A model generated the notes under the pieces. The model saw only the letters and a program-made list of their open reading frames with translations. It did no database searches and had not been told where the DNA came from. The translations under genes were made by a program, and so were the position numbers. A stretch of DNA of 64,000 bases, taken from the NCBI RefSeq assembly GCF_917563915.1, contig NZ_CAKJTI010000001.1, forward strand, positions 186,001 to 250,000. The letters run 5' to 3'. This DNA comes from Bacillus rhizoplanae. Its GTDB lineage: Bacteria > Bacillota > Bacilli > Bacillales > Bacillaceae_G. Each line of letters opens with the position of its first letter. Positions within the stretch are counted from its first letter, which is position 1. Shown here piece after piece: positions 1 through 7,592 of this stretch.

Positions 1-1040
1 AAATCGAAGAAGCAAAAGCTGGAGACTTAATTGCAGTTTCTGGTATGGAAGACATTAACGTTGGTGAAACTGTATGTCCAGTTGAACATCAAGATGCACT
101 TCCATTATTACGTATCGATGAGCCAACACTACAAATGACATTCCTAGTAAATAACAGCCCATTTGCAGGTCGTGAAGGAAAATATATTACATCTCGTAAA
201 ATTGAAGAACGTCTTCGTTCCCAGTTACAAACAGATGTTAGTTTACGTGTAGATAATACAGAATCTCCTGATGCTTGGATTGTATCTGGACGTGGAGAAT
301 TACATTTATCTATCTTAATCGAGAATATGCGTCGTGAAGGATATGAATTACAAGTATCTAAACCAGAAGTAATTATTAAAGATATCGACGGCGTAAGATG
401 TGAGCCGGTAGAACGTGTACAAATTGACGTGCCGGAAGAGTATACAGGTTCTATTATGGAATCAATGGGCGCACGTAAAGGTGAGATGCTTGATATGGTG
501 AATAACGGAAACGGTCAAGTCCGTCTTACGTTTATGGTTCCAGCACGTGGCTTAATCGGTTATACAACAGAATTCTTAACATTAACACGTGGATATGGTA
601 TCTTAAACCATACATTTGATAGCTATCAACCAGCACACGCTGGCCAAGTTGGCGGACGTCGTCAAGGTGTTCTTGTATCATTAGAAACAGGAAAAGCAAC
701 ACAATACGGTATTAGTCAAGTAGAAGACCGTGGTGTTATTTTCGTAGAACCAGGTACAGAAGTGTATGCAGGTATGATTGTTGGAGAACATACACGTGAG
801 AACGATTTAACAGTTAACGTTGTAAGAATGAAACAACAAACGAACATTCGTTCTGCGACAAAAGATCAAACGGCAACAATGAAAAAACCACGTCTTATGA
901 CATTAGAAGAATCACTTGAGTACTTAAACGAAGATGAATTCTGTGAGGTAACACCAGAATCAATCCGTCTTCGCAAAAAGATTCTTGATAAGAGTGAGCG
1001 CGAAAGATCTGCTAAGAAAAAGAAATCTGTAGAAGCGTAA
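1..1040 (+). CDS. typA: TypA/BipA ribosome-associated GTPase, 3' part
   Basis: The reading frame is already open at base 3, so the gene enters from the left edge and only about 345 C-terminal residues are visible. They cover the end of the beta-barrel domain II, then domain III, the EF-G domain V-like fold (RGELHLSILIENMRREG) and the BipA-specific C-terminal domain (ARGLIGYTTEFLTLTRG). The GTPase domain lies outside the window. The family is a translational GTPase that binds ribosomes, helps 50S assembly and is needed under cold and other stress. It is first in the typA-ylaH order known from Bacillus and is closed by a strong terminator right after the stop. Family assignment is secure; the start cannot be judged here. 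Confidence 0.97.
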   Translation, partial: IEEAKAGDLIAVSGMEDINVGETVCPVEHQDALPLLRIDEPTLQMTFLVNNSPFAGREGKYITSRKIEERLRSQLQTDVSLRVDNTESPDAWIVSGRGELHLSILIENMRREGYELQVSKPEVIIKDIDGVRCEPVERVQIDVPEEYTGSIMESMGARKGEMLDMVNNGNGQVRLTFMVPARGLIGYTTEFLTLTRGYGILNHTFDSYQPAHAGQVGGRRQGVLVSLETGKATQYGISQVEDRGVIFVEPGTEVYAGMIVGEHTRENDLTVNVVRMKQQTNIRSATKDQTATMKKPRLMTLEESLEYLNEDEFCEVTPESIRLRKKILDKSERERSAKKKKSVEA

Positions 1041-1047
1041 AAAATGT

Positions 1048-1081
1048 AAGCTGCCTTTTTATAAAAAGGCAGCTTTTTTTT
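1048..1081 (+). terminator. Intrinsic terminator after typA
   Basis: An AAGCTGCCTTTTT arm pairs with AAAAAGGCAGCTT and runs into nine T residues, eight bases after the typA stop codon. Confidence 0.9.
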
Positions 1082-1160
1082 TGAAGTTATATTTTTCGAA
1101 AATTTAATCTTTTATCTAGACAGCACTTTTTTTGCAAGGTACTCTTATAGTAGGCGACAT

Positions 1161-1300
1161 ATTAAGTGAAACTCCCATAAGTAGGCATTGATGGTGAGTG
1201 GAATGAATTGGGCTCTTATGAGCAATTATCTTCCATCTATCTTCTTTGATTCTTTTGTGTGTTGAGATGGAGGACGTATTGTCCGTTCGCGCTAGATAAA
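1161..1300 (+). repeat. Degenerate bcr1-like repeat
   Basis: The order of blocks matches the intact copies: a GTGAAACTCCC head, a GGCTCTTATGAGCA segment, CCATCTATCTTCTTTG, then a GAGATGGAGG arm and a GCTAGATAAA tail. Many substitutions mark it as old. The tail ends exactly where the ylaH Shine-Dalgarno begins. Confidence 0.65.
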
Positions 1301-1313
1301 GGGGGGAAGTGTA

Positions 1314-1616
1314 GTGGTAGAGAGAATGTCATTTTTTGCAAAGTTATGCAATGTTGATGGGAATCCTGAAATAGGTATGTGGCTTCTTTACGGTACAATG
1401 ATCATATTAAGTGCTATCGTGTATAATTTAGGGTTTGCTAGAAAGCTACCCATATTAAAAAATGTCATAATTTATACAGTATTAGCAGCTGGTTGCACTG
1501 TTTTAACTTTTTTTGCAGTTTTTTTACCAGTAGGAGAAGGACTTGTTGTTGCAGCTATTGTGCTCGGTATTTATAAATTACGTTTACGTCAAGCAAAGCA
1601 ACAAAAAGTAAGCTAA
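1314..1616 (+). CDS. ylaH: YlaH-like membrane protein
   Basis: This is a 100-residue protein of unknown function with three predicted membrane helices at about residues 21-38, 47-66 and 70-88, followed by a short basic tail ([11 protein letters not shown]). Size, topology and position directly after typA match Bacillus YlaH. The start is GTG at 1314, chosen because the purine-rich AAAGGGGGGAAG ends five bases upstream; the first ATG, at 1326, is too far from it. A degenerate repeat sits immediately upstream. The gene lies 14 bases before the next small gene and is probably co-transcribed with it. No function is known to me for the family. Confidence 0.8.
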   Translation: MVERMSFFAKLCNVDGNPEIGMWLLYGTMIILSAIVYNLGFARKLPILKNVIIYTVLAAGCTVLTFFAVFLPVGEGLVVAAIVLGIYKLRLRQAKQQKVS

Positions 1617-1630
1617 AGGGGGAGTATTTG

Positions 1631-1906
1631 ATGCGATCTGTACAAGATGCATTATATAATTGGCTAACGATTAAAACTGTTGCGGAAGCTCGTCCACATG
1701 ATGAAGCTGCACAAGAAACATATTTGCTGTTTCGGAACATGTTACATGAAGATCATTATGTAAAAGATGTGGCAGTGGAAAAGAAAGAGGATATGTATTT
1801 TGTTACATACGAACAAGAAGGTGAAAAGAAATCTACAAGATTTCCACTGGAACTAATTGATTGTTTTTTAGATCAAATGAACCGTGAGCCAGAAAAATAC
1901 AAATAA
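1631..1906 (+). CDS. Uncharacterised 91-residue protein
   Basis: The start is ATG at 1631, preceded by AAAGGGGGAG at good distance. The product is an acidic, soluble-looking protein with no signal peptide and no membrane segment. The N-terminal half looks helical (VQDALYNWLTIKTVAEARP) and the C-terminal half has alternating strands (YFVTYEQEGEKKSTRFPLEL). I do not recognise a domain. It follows ylaH by 14 bases and is followed directly by a terminator, so the pair ylaH plus this gene probably forms a transcription unit. B. subtilis has ylaI next, which here lies on the opposite strand further on. Coding status is supported by the ribosome site and terminator rather than by known homology. Confidence 0.75.
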   Translation: MRSVQDALYNWLTIKTVAEARPHDEAAQETYLLFRNMLHEDHYVKDVAVEKKEDMYFVTYEQEGEKKSTRFPLELIDCFLDQMNREPEKYK

Positions 1907-1936
1907 GCTCTTATCGTATTTGATAAGGGCTTATTT
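1907..1936 (+). terminator. Intrinsic terminator
   Basis: GCTCTTATC and GATAAGGGC form a hairpin directly after the stop codon, followed by TTATTTG. The T-run is weak. Confidence 0.65.
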
Positions 1937-2002
1937 GTATGGTACACGTAGTATTGCATCATATAGTAGATGGACGTCGGTCTACTATAGAGTGATGTTT
2001 GT

Positions 2003-2060
2003 TTTATCTAGCTATTTCCGGACAGCAAGGGCCTGATTGGTGATGGAAGTTTCACTTTAT
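2003..2060 (-). repeat. Internally deleted bcr1-like repeat
   Basis: Read on the plus strand it starts TTTATCTAGCTATTTCCGGAC and ends GATGGAAGTTTCACTTTAT, the two ends of the family, with the middle 95 bases or so missing. Both termini carry TTTAT. A short hairpin of 9 bp (1962-1970 with 1981-1989) lies just left of it and is unexplained. Confidence 0.75.
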
Positions 2061-2248
2061 TGCTACCATTGTTCAAGAGGAACAGAGAAAGATGGTAAGG
2101 GGAAAATCTATTTTGGAAAACGAATGGCCCTAACGATAGGAATAAAGTCTACAATAAATACCGGTATTACATTATGTGCACAATTGTTTTTAACAAAATT
2201 TCCATGGTTATTCCGCTTGTAAATTCAGCATATACTCCTTGTAATAGA

Positions 2249-2449
2249 TTACCATTCATCTTCTACTGTTTTATCACGATACAATCTAAAATGTCCTGTT
2301 TCTTTTCGTTCTAAAGTACGTTCTGTAATTCGATCTGTACATTGTTTGCACATATATGTATGAATAGGACGGTTACGAAGCCGTTTCGCCACTGGATTTT
2401 CGTCATTTAAATCTTCTTTTTTATCACAAAGAATACATTTGACTCTCAT
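2249..2449 (-). CDS. ylaI: YlaI-type small zinc-ribbon protein
   Basis: This 66-residue protein carries two CxxC pairs, CILC near residue 5 and CKQC near residue 34, the arrangement of a small zinc ribbon (the YlaI/DUF2197 family). No membrane segment or signal is present. Start ATG has an AGGTGAAGAA site upstream on the minus strand. It lies alone and opposite in direction to its neighbours, unlike B. subtilis where ylaI follows ylaH in the same direction. The biochemical role is unknown. The four cysteines and the locus support the family call well. Confidence 0.8.
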   Translation of the reverse strand: MRVKCILCDKKEDLNDENPVAKRLRNRPIHTYMCKQCTDRITERTLERKETGHFRLYRDKTVEDEW

Positions 2450-2562
2450 TTCTTCACCTCAGCACAAGTTCTATCATACTTTAGTATATCATGGGTGCTA
2501 GATATTTTTGAACTATAGAAGAAAAAATAAATATTTTCTCAATTCGAAAAATAAGTTATTAT

Positions 2563-2696
2563 ATAAAGTGAAACAACTATCAGCGAGGAGCTTGAATTTT
2601 TGTTGATGGCTAGTTGAACCATACGGGCAGAGTCCTACCTTATTGGTTTCTTGCATTCTTTAAGTGAGAGTCTTATTGCCTGTTAGAGCGGAATCA
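2563..2696 (+). repeat. Degenerate bcr1-like repeat
   Basis: ATAAAGTGAAAC head, GATGGCTAGTTGAACCA central block and a GAGAGTCTTATTGCCTGTTAG tail arm in the family order. The right end has decayed from GGGATAAA to GGAATCA. Confidence 0.7.
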
Positions 2697-2722
2697 GTAT
2701 GGATGATTATGGAGGTGGAAAC

Positions 2723-3178
2723 ATGGCAAACATAGTAGAACCAACATTAACAGCTATCTTAGTGCAAGCGTTGCGTGAAGAACGTATTGTCACAATTGCA
2801 ACGACTGATTTTGAAAAAGGTGTTCCAAATGTAAATGCAATTTCATGGGTATATGCAATGGATGAAAAATCTATCCGTTTTGCAGTGGACCAACGCTCGC
2901 GTATTGTAGAGAATTTACGCCATCGTGCAGGACTTGTTCTTACTGTTATGGCGAATGAATCTGTATATTCTATTAGTGGTGAAGCGATTATAAAATCAGA
3001 GCGGATGGAAGGTGTTCCGCTTAAATTAACTTTAATTGAAGTTTCTGTGCAAGAGGTGCGTGATGTAATGTTTTACGGTGCTAAGCTTGCTATTGAACCA
3101 AAATATGAAAAAACATACGATCTTCGTGCTGCGGCAAAGTTAGATAACCAAGTTTTATCGGCGATGAAGAATGTGTGA
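2723..3178 (+). CDS. Pyridoxamine 5'-phosphate oxidase-like FMN-binding protein
   Basis: The 151-residue product has the split-barrel pattern of the PNPOx-like family: an N-terminal helix, then IVTIATTDFEKGVPNVNAISWVYAMDEKSIRFAVDQRSRIVENL, a typical strand-turn-strand that packs against flavin in relatives. Real PdxH enzymes are longer and carry a C-terminal substrate motif that is absent, so it is probably not a vitamin B6 oxidase. The start is ATG 2723 because GGAGGTGG precedes it by five bases; the upstream in-frame TTG would lie in the repeat. It sits between ylaI and phoH2, a place where B. subtilis has ylaJ. The substrate is unknown. Confidence 0.8.
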   Translation: MANIVEPTLTAILVQALREERIVTIATTDFEKGVPNVNAISWVYAMDEKSIRFAVDQRSRIVENLRHRAGLVLTVMANESVYSISGEAIIKSERMEGVPLKLTLIEVSVQEVRDVMFYGAKLAIEPKYEKTYDLRAAAKLDNQVLSAMKNV

Positions 3179-3218
3179 AAAAAGGGTGGGCAGCAAAGAA
3201 AGTTGTTCATCCTTTTTC
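3178..3218 (+). terminator. Probable terminator after the PNPOx-like gene
   Basis: AAAAAGGGTG pairs with CATCCTTTTT across a loop of about 20 bases. The right arm itself supplies the T-run. Confidence 0.55.
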
Positions 3219-3371
3219 TGTATCCCGTTATTTGCGGGTGATAACCCTCTTGCTTTAAGATTCTGAGAAAACCAAGAAGGTAGGTGAGGTAACTGCTGGC
3301 ATACATCCGATTTGCTCAACTAACTATAAGTGGAGGATGAAAAAAATCAGCTTATGGAAGTTTCACTTTAT
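3219..3371 (-). repeat. Near full-length bcr1-like repeat
   Basis: Read on plus: TATCCCGTTATTTGCGGG tail end, AACCCTC/GAGGTAACTG arms with an AGAAGGTAGG block, TGCTCAACTAACTATAAGTGG, then ATGGAAGTTTCACTTTAT. About 153 bp. The 3179-3493 gap holds this copy, the terminator above, and an imperfect hairpin at 3422-3456 (ACAATGGTTCGTCCAT against ATGGATGAAACCCTTGT) upstream of phoH2. Confidence 0.85.
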
Positions 3372-3493
3372 ATTTCAAGTGATTTCTATTCTATCTCGTT
3401 TGTACCGTACATATAATTATAACAATGGTTCGTCCATAATATGGATGAAACCCTTGTTCTACAAATTTCATGGTGGAGTCAGGGGGTAACAGG

Positions 3494-4822
3494 TTGAATA
3501 AAATTTATGTGCTAGATACGAATGTGCTTTTGCAGGATCCGTTATCTATTTTTTCTTTTGAAAATAATGATGTAGTTATTCCAGCTGTTGTGCTAGAAGA
3601 AGTAGATTCAAAGAAACGTTATATGGATGAAGTTGGAAGGAATGCACGCTACGTATCAAAACTAATAGATAAATTTCGCGAACTTGGAAAACTGCATGAA
3701 AGTATTCCTCTCGAGAATGGAGGGACGTTTCGGATTGAGCTAAATCATCGTTCATTTGTTCAATTACAAGATATTTTCGTAGAAAAAACAAATGATAATC
3801 GTATTTTAGCTGTTGCCAAAAATTTATCAGTAGAAGAGCAAGAAAAAGAAGATGGAAAATCTGTCATCCTTGTAAGTAAAGATGTACTTGTAAGAGTAAA
3901 AGCTGATGCTCTAGGTTTACAAGCTGAAGATTATTTGAGTGATCGTGTTACGGAAGTAGAAAACATATATACGGGCTTTTTAGAGTATTACATACAAAAA
4001 GAGATTTTAAATCGTTTTTATGAAAAAGGAGAGCTGTCTCTTTCTGAAATTGCAAATCATCCGTTTTATCCAAATCAATTTATTGTGATGAAGGATGCTT
4101 TAGGGGGGTCGAGCTCAGCTCTCGGTATTGTTGATCATTCAGGAAAAAAAATAAAAAAGCTTATTTTTCCGAATGAGCAAATTTGGGGGATTCGACCTCG
4201 AAATGTACAGCAAATTATGGGGATGGAATTATTACTACGTGAAGATATTCCCCTTGTTACATTAACTGGAAAAGCAGGAACTGGGAAGACATTATTAGCA
4301 TTAGCTGCAGGGCTTATGCAAACAGAAGATTTGGGAATGTATAAAAAGCTACTTGTAGCAAGACCGATTGTTCCAGTTGGAAAAGATATTGGGTATTTAC
4401 CAGGAGAGAAAGCAGAGAAGTTAAGGCCTTGGATGCAACCTATTCATGATAATTTAGAATATTTATTCAATACAAAAAAACCTGGAGAATTAGATGCAAT
4501 TTTAGCGGGAATGGGTTCTATTGAAGTGGAGGCTTTAACGTATATTCGTGGACGGAGTATCCCAGAGCAGTTTATTATTATAGATGAAGCGCAAAATTTA
4601 ACAAAACATGAAGTGAAGACAATTTTAACGCGTGTTGGAGAGAGAAGTAAAATTGTTTTAATGGGAGATCCGCAACAAATTGACCATCCATATTTAGATG
4701 AATATAATAATGGCTTAACATATGTTGTAGAAAAGTTTAAAGAACAAAAAATTAGTGGGCATGTGAAATTTGTGAAAGGTGAGCGCTCTAATTTAGCGCA
4801 ACTAGCAGCGGATTTATTGTAG
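3494..4822 (+). CDS. phoH2: PhoH2-type PIN domain-PhoH ATPase
   Basis: The 442-residue protein fuses an N-terminal PIN nuclease-like domain (residues 1-140, YVLDTNVLLQDP with the acidic DTN) to a C-terminal PhoH ATPase (residues 240-440) carrying Walker A GKAGTGKT at 259-266 and Walker B FIIIDEAQN. PhoH2 proteins are described as sequence-dependent RNA helicase/ribonucleases; B. subtilis calls this gene ylaK. I place the start at TTG 3494, seven bases after AGGGGGT; the ATG at 3470 has no ribosome site and adds residues not present in relatives. A terminator follows directly. No antitoxin-like partner gene is visible upstream. Confidence 0.9.
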   Translation: MNKIYVLDTNVLLQDPLSIFSFENNDVVIPAVVLEEVDSKKRYMDEVGRNARYVSKLIDKFRELGKLHESIPLENGGTFRIELNHRSFVQLQDIFVEKTNDNRILAVAKNLSVEEQEKEDGKSVILVSKDVLVRVKADALGLQAEDYLSDRVTEVENIYTGFLEYYIQKEILNRFYEKGELSLSEIANHPFYPNQFIVMKDALGGSSSALGIVDHSGKKIKKLIFPNEQIWGIRPRNVQQIMGMELLLREDIPLVTLTGKAGTGKTLLALAAGLMQTEDLGMYKKLLVARPIVPVGKDIGYLPGEKAEKLRPWMQPIHDNLEYLFNTKKPGELDAILAGMGSIEVEALTYIRGRSIPEQFIIIDEAQNLTKHEVKTILTRVGERSKIVLMGDPQQIDHPYLDEYNNGLTYVVEKFKEQKISGHVKFVKGERSNLAQLAADLL

Positions 4823-4823
4823 G

Positions 4824-4853
4824 AGAGAGTGGTGAAAAGCCACTCTTATTTGT
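4824..4853 (+). terminator. Intrinsic terminator after phoH2
   Basis: AGAGTGG and CCACTCT form a stem right after the stop, followed by TATTTGTTT. Confidence 0.7.
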
Positions 4854-4991
4854 TTATCCCGCTATTCGCGGAACCTCTTCTAAGAAAACTAAGAAAACTA
4901 AGAAAAGAGATAGGGGATAATGGCCTGTAAAAGTCCAATTGGTGAGAGTTTTCCATCAGTAGGGGCCCCTACTGATGGAAGTTTCACTTTA
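4853..4991 (-). repeat. bcr1-like repeat whose end supplies the ylaL stop codon
   Basis: It runs from TTTATCCCGCTATTCGCGG to CTGATGGAAGTTTCACTTTA. The hairpin CATCAGTAGGGG/CCCCTACTGATGG is intact; the other arm has been remodelled into a triple AAGAAAACT repeat. The last bases, TTTA, contain the TTA that is the stop codon of ylaL on the minus strand. Confidence 0.85.
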
Positions 4992-5486
4992 CACGATGGT
5001 AAACTTTCGAATGTATCGAATTGGATCATTGACATTAGAGCTATCTCCAAAATAAAGATGAACAGGACCATCTTCTTTTAGCGGCTTTCCGTTTTTAGAA
5101 AAACCGAGAATAGCATCCTTTGCTTTTTGTAATGGAATAGTTGTAATGCCAGTTTCTGTATGAATTTCTACATGAGTTGCATCGCTGGGAATTTCAGCAT
5201 TTTGTAAAAAAGGAGCGAGCGGTATACCAAATGTCCCTGTAATAATTTTCTCTTTTTCAAATCTTGCAATGCTTTTATTGACAGGCGGGAAAATAGCTCC
5301 TTCTCTAATTTCACGATCCCAATGTTTAGATGCTTGTTTCGTATAGTGGTCTAACTCATTTGTTGTTTCTTTTGGACTTGTAAAGTATGTTGTTAAGTCA
5401 ACTTTTCGATCATCAAAAATCCAGACACTTGGATCAATTGTAATTGGAAAGCGTACATTTCCGTTAATAAATAAAATTTCACTCAT
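4989..5486 (-). CDS. ylaL: YlaL-like protein of unknown function
   Basis: This 165-residue soluble protein shows a first half beginning ILFINGNVRFPITIDPSVWIFDDRKVDL and a C-terminal half with a short beta-rich stretch (VEIHTETGITTIPL, VHLYFGDSSN). Its place between phoH2 and ylaN and the recognisable N-terminus match Bacillus YlaL, for which no function is established to my knowledge. The start is ATG with AATGGGGGAAC just upstream on the minus strand. The 3' end lies exactly at a bcr1-like repeat, whose TTTA terminus contains the stop codon, so the last codon region may have been fixed by the insertion. Confidence 0.7.
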   Translation of the reverse strand: MSEILFINGNVRFPITIDPSVWIFDDRKVDLTTYFTSPKETTNELDHYTKQASKHWDREIREGAIFPPVNKSIARFEKEKIITGTFGIPLAPFLQNAEIPSDATHVEIHTETGITTIPLQKAKDAILGFSKNGKPLKEDGPVHLYFGDSSNVNDPIRYIRKFTIV

Positions 5487-5639
5487 TATTGTTCCCCCAT
5501 TTGTCTTATACTCCCACTTTTCAGTATAATAGCACTATGGACAATTGTCACAGGAAATGTTTCTATTGCAATTTATGAAAACTATCGCTAATATTAATAG
5601 ATAGGATAGGAGAGTAGGACGGAAACGGAGGGAACCAAT

Positions 5640-5924
5640 TTGGCGTCTGAGACAGTAACAAATCATCAGGAAAAGGCACTTGCCCTTCTACAAGCTGATG
5701 CTGAGAAAATTCTAAGACTTATTAAGGTGCAAATGGATAACCTTACGATGCCGCAATGTCCATTATACGAAGAGGTGCTCGACACACAAATGTTTGGCTT
5801 ATCCCGTGAAGTTGATTTTGCGGTTCGTCTTGGTCTCATTGCGGAAGAACAAGGTAGGGAAATATTAGGAGAATTAGAACGAGAGCTATCGGCACTGCAT
5901 GAAGCTTTTACAAACAAACAATAA
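5640..5924 (+). CDS. ylaN: YlaN (DUF1507) iron-homeostasis protein
   Basis: The 94-residue all-helical protein ([19 protein letters not shown], then [25 protein letters not shown]) is a clear YlaN/DUF1507 member at its usual length. In B. subtilis YlaN is needed under iron limitation and has been linked to Fur, acting as an iron-responsive partner that relieves repression. The start is TTG 5640, preceded by CGGAGGGAACC at proper distance. It stands alone between ylaL (opposite strand) and ftsW, with its own terminator, as in B. subtilis. Confidence 0.9.
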   Translation: MASETVTNHQEKALALLQADAEKILRLIKVQMDNLTMPQCPLYEEVLDTQMFGLSREVDFAVRLGLIAEEQGREILGELERELSALHEAFTNKQ

Positions 5925-5941
5925 TAGCTGGTTCAAATAAG

Positions 5942-5972
5942 GAGCTCAAACTGAATCAGTTTGAGCTTTTTT
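5942..5972 (+). terminator. Intrinsic terminator after ylaN
   Basis: AGCTCAAACTG pairs with CAGTTTGAGCT, followed by six T residues. Confidence 0.9.
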
Positions 5973-6063
5973 GTGTAAAAAAATGGTTTTCCTGAAAAGC
6001 AGGAAGAACACAAATACATATGGAATACAACTGTTAAAAAAGAAAAGAGAAAGAGGATTTTGA

Positions 6064-7260
6064 ATGAAAAGAGTTTGGAAGTCCATAGATTATTCTTTAG
6101 TGCTTCCTCTTGTTATCGTATGCGTGCTCGGAGTCATCATGGTATATAGTTCCAGTTCTATCGTTGCGATTACAAAGTATTATCCGAAATATGGATGGAC
6201 GAGCGATCACTTTTTTCGATCGCAGTTAAAAGCAATGTTAGTTGGGACAATCGGATTGCTTGTTATCATGTTTATTCCTTTTCAAGTATGGAGGAAGCGC
6301 ATGGTTACCGTTTTAATCGTTCTCGGTAGCATCGGTATGCTGCTAATAGTATTAAAATGGGGAACGGTTGTGAACCATGCAAAATCATGGGTATTTGGGA
6401 TGCAGCCTTCAGAGTTTATTAAAGTAGGAATTATCATTGTATTAGCACGTTTCTATGCAAAAAAGCAAACGACAGATGTACCGATTTGGCACGGTGCTGG
6501 TCGAGTAGTTGCTTTTTTAGTAATTACAATTTATTTAATTTTGAAACAGCCTGACTTAGGAACAACATTATTAATTCTTTCAACGATTGGAATCATGACG
6601 TTCTGTTCGGGCATACCGTTTCAACTTTGGATGAAACGAATTGCCCTTACATCTATTATATGGATTCCCTTGGGGTATTTCATAGGGAAAAATGTTTTAT
6701 CAGATGTTCAAATTGCACGTTTTACCACATTTTGGAATCCGTTTGCGGATCCACAGGGAAGTGGATTTCAATTAATTAATTCGTTTGTTGCAATCGCTTC
6801 TGGTGGTATAAGTGGTAGAGGGTTAGGAAATAGTATCCAAAAGTATGGGTATTTACCAGAGCCACATACAGACTTTATTATGGCAATTGTATCTGAGGAA
6901 TTAGGTTTCGTTGGAGTAGCGATTATTTTAATATGTTTACTAGTCATAGTCGTCCGTGCTTTTCGAGTTGCACAAAAATGTCAAGATCCTTTTGGGAGTC
7001 TACTTGCAATCGGAATAGGTAGTATGATTGGTGTGCAAGCAATTGTAAACTTAGGCGGAGTTACTGGATTTTTACCGCTTACTGGTGTACCTTTACCATT
7101 TGTTAGCTACGGTGGTACTTCTTTAGTAGCAAACCTATTAGCTATGGGAATTTTATTGAATGTAGCTAGCTTTGTAAAACAAAGAGAAAAAAGAGAACAG
7201 CAAGGGCGGGAGCAACAGCAACAGCCTAAACAAGAGAGACATCTCGTTGTTGTAAAATAA
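6064..7260 (+). CDS. ftsW: FtsW, SEDS peptidoglycan glycosyltransferase
   Basis: The 398-residue integral membrane protein has ten hydrophobic segments and SEDS-family signatures: MVYSSSS in the first helix, GMQPSEFIKVGIII, the large extracytoplasmic loop with ARFTTFWNPFADPQGSGFQL, and LPLTGVPLPFVSYGGTS. SEDS proteins polymerise lipid II into glycan strands with a partner class B PBP, here probably PBP2B (36664-38826), at the septum. Position before pycA is that of B. subtilis ftsW, which lies outside the dcw cluster. The sporulation paralogue spoVE is at 45083. The C-terminus carries a glutamine-rich cytoplasmic tail. Start ATG follows AAGAGGATTTTG. Confidence 0.93.
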   Translation: MKRVWKSIDYSLVLPLVIVCVLGVIMVYSSSSIVAITKYYPKYGWTSDHFFRSQLKAMLVGTIGLLVIMFIPFQVWRKRMVTVLIVLGSIGMLLIVLKWGTVVNHAKSWVFGMQPSEFIKVGIIIVLARFYAKKQTTDVPIWHGAGRVVAFLVITIYLILKQPDLGTTLLILSTIGIMTFCSGIPFQLWMKRIALTSIIWIPLGYFIGKNVLSDVQIARFTTFWNPFADPQGSGFQLINSFVAIASGGISGRGLGNSIQKYGYLPEPHTDFIMAIVSEELGFVGVAIILICLLVIVVRAFRVAQKCQDPFGSLLAIGIGSMIGVQAIVNLGGVTGFLPLTGVPLPFVSYGGTSLVANLLAMGILLNVASFVKQREKREQQGREQQQQPKQERHLVVVK

Positions 7261-7261
7261 A

Positions 7262-7294
7262 GAAGCTTTGTATAAGTGTACAAAGCTTCTTTTT
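7262..7294 (+). terminator. Intrinsic terminator after ftsW
   Basis: AGAAGCTTTGT and ACAAAGCTTCT form an 11-bp stem followed by TTTTG. The rest of the 7261-7592 gap holds a worn repeat (7478-7550); I see no confident promoter or riboswitch for pycA. Confidence 0.9.
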
Positions 7295-7477
7295 GTGCAT
7301 AATTCCAGAAAAAAGAACCTGTTTTGGTGGTTTTTAATAAAAAAGTATATCACATTTAATTAAATGTGTTTTACAAAAAGCTTGGTTGTGTATGGAATTT
7401 TATGCTATACTAATTTTGTGAGACAAATTGGACAGAAAGCTTATCATTTGTCTAAAAATAAGGTATGATGAATAAAA

Positions 7478-7550
7478 ATAAAGTGCAGCTTTCGGGTGGT
7501 GAATACCACTGCTAGAAGTGAGGTACTTATTCCTGCTAAAGCAGGGCAAA
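7478..7550 (+). repeat. Strongly degenerate, shortened bcr1-like repeat
   Basis: ATAAAGTGCAGCTTTC resembles the head and GAAGTGAGGTACTTATTCCTG plus GCAGGGCAAA resembles the tail; the middle is missing. It lies in the pycA leader. Confidence 0.5.
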
Positions 7551-7592
7551 GCTATGTTGTTATGAATGGTAGAAAAATAGAGGGGGAAAATC

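Noticed and set aside
2037-2222. 61-codon plus-strand frame next to ylaI
   Set aside because: It begins inside a repeat copy with the stereotyped MEVSLY start and has no Shine-Dalgarno; the remainder is not convincing protein.
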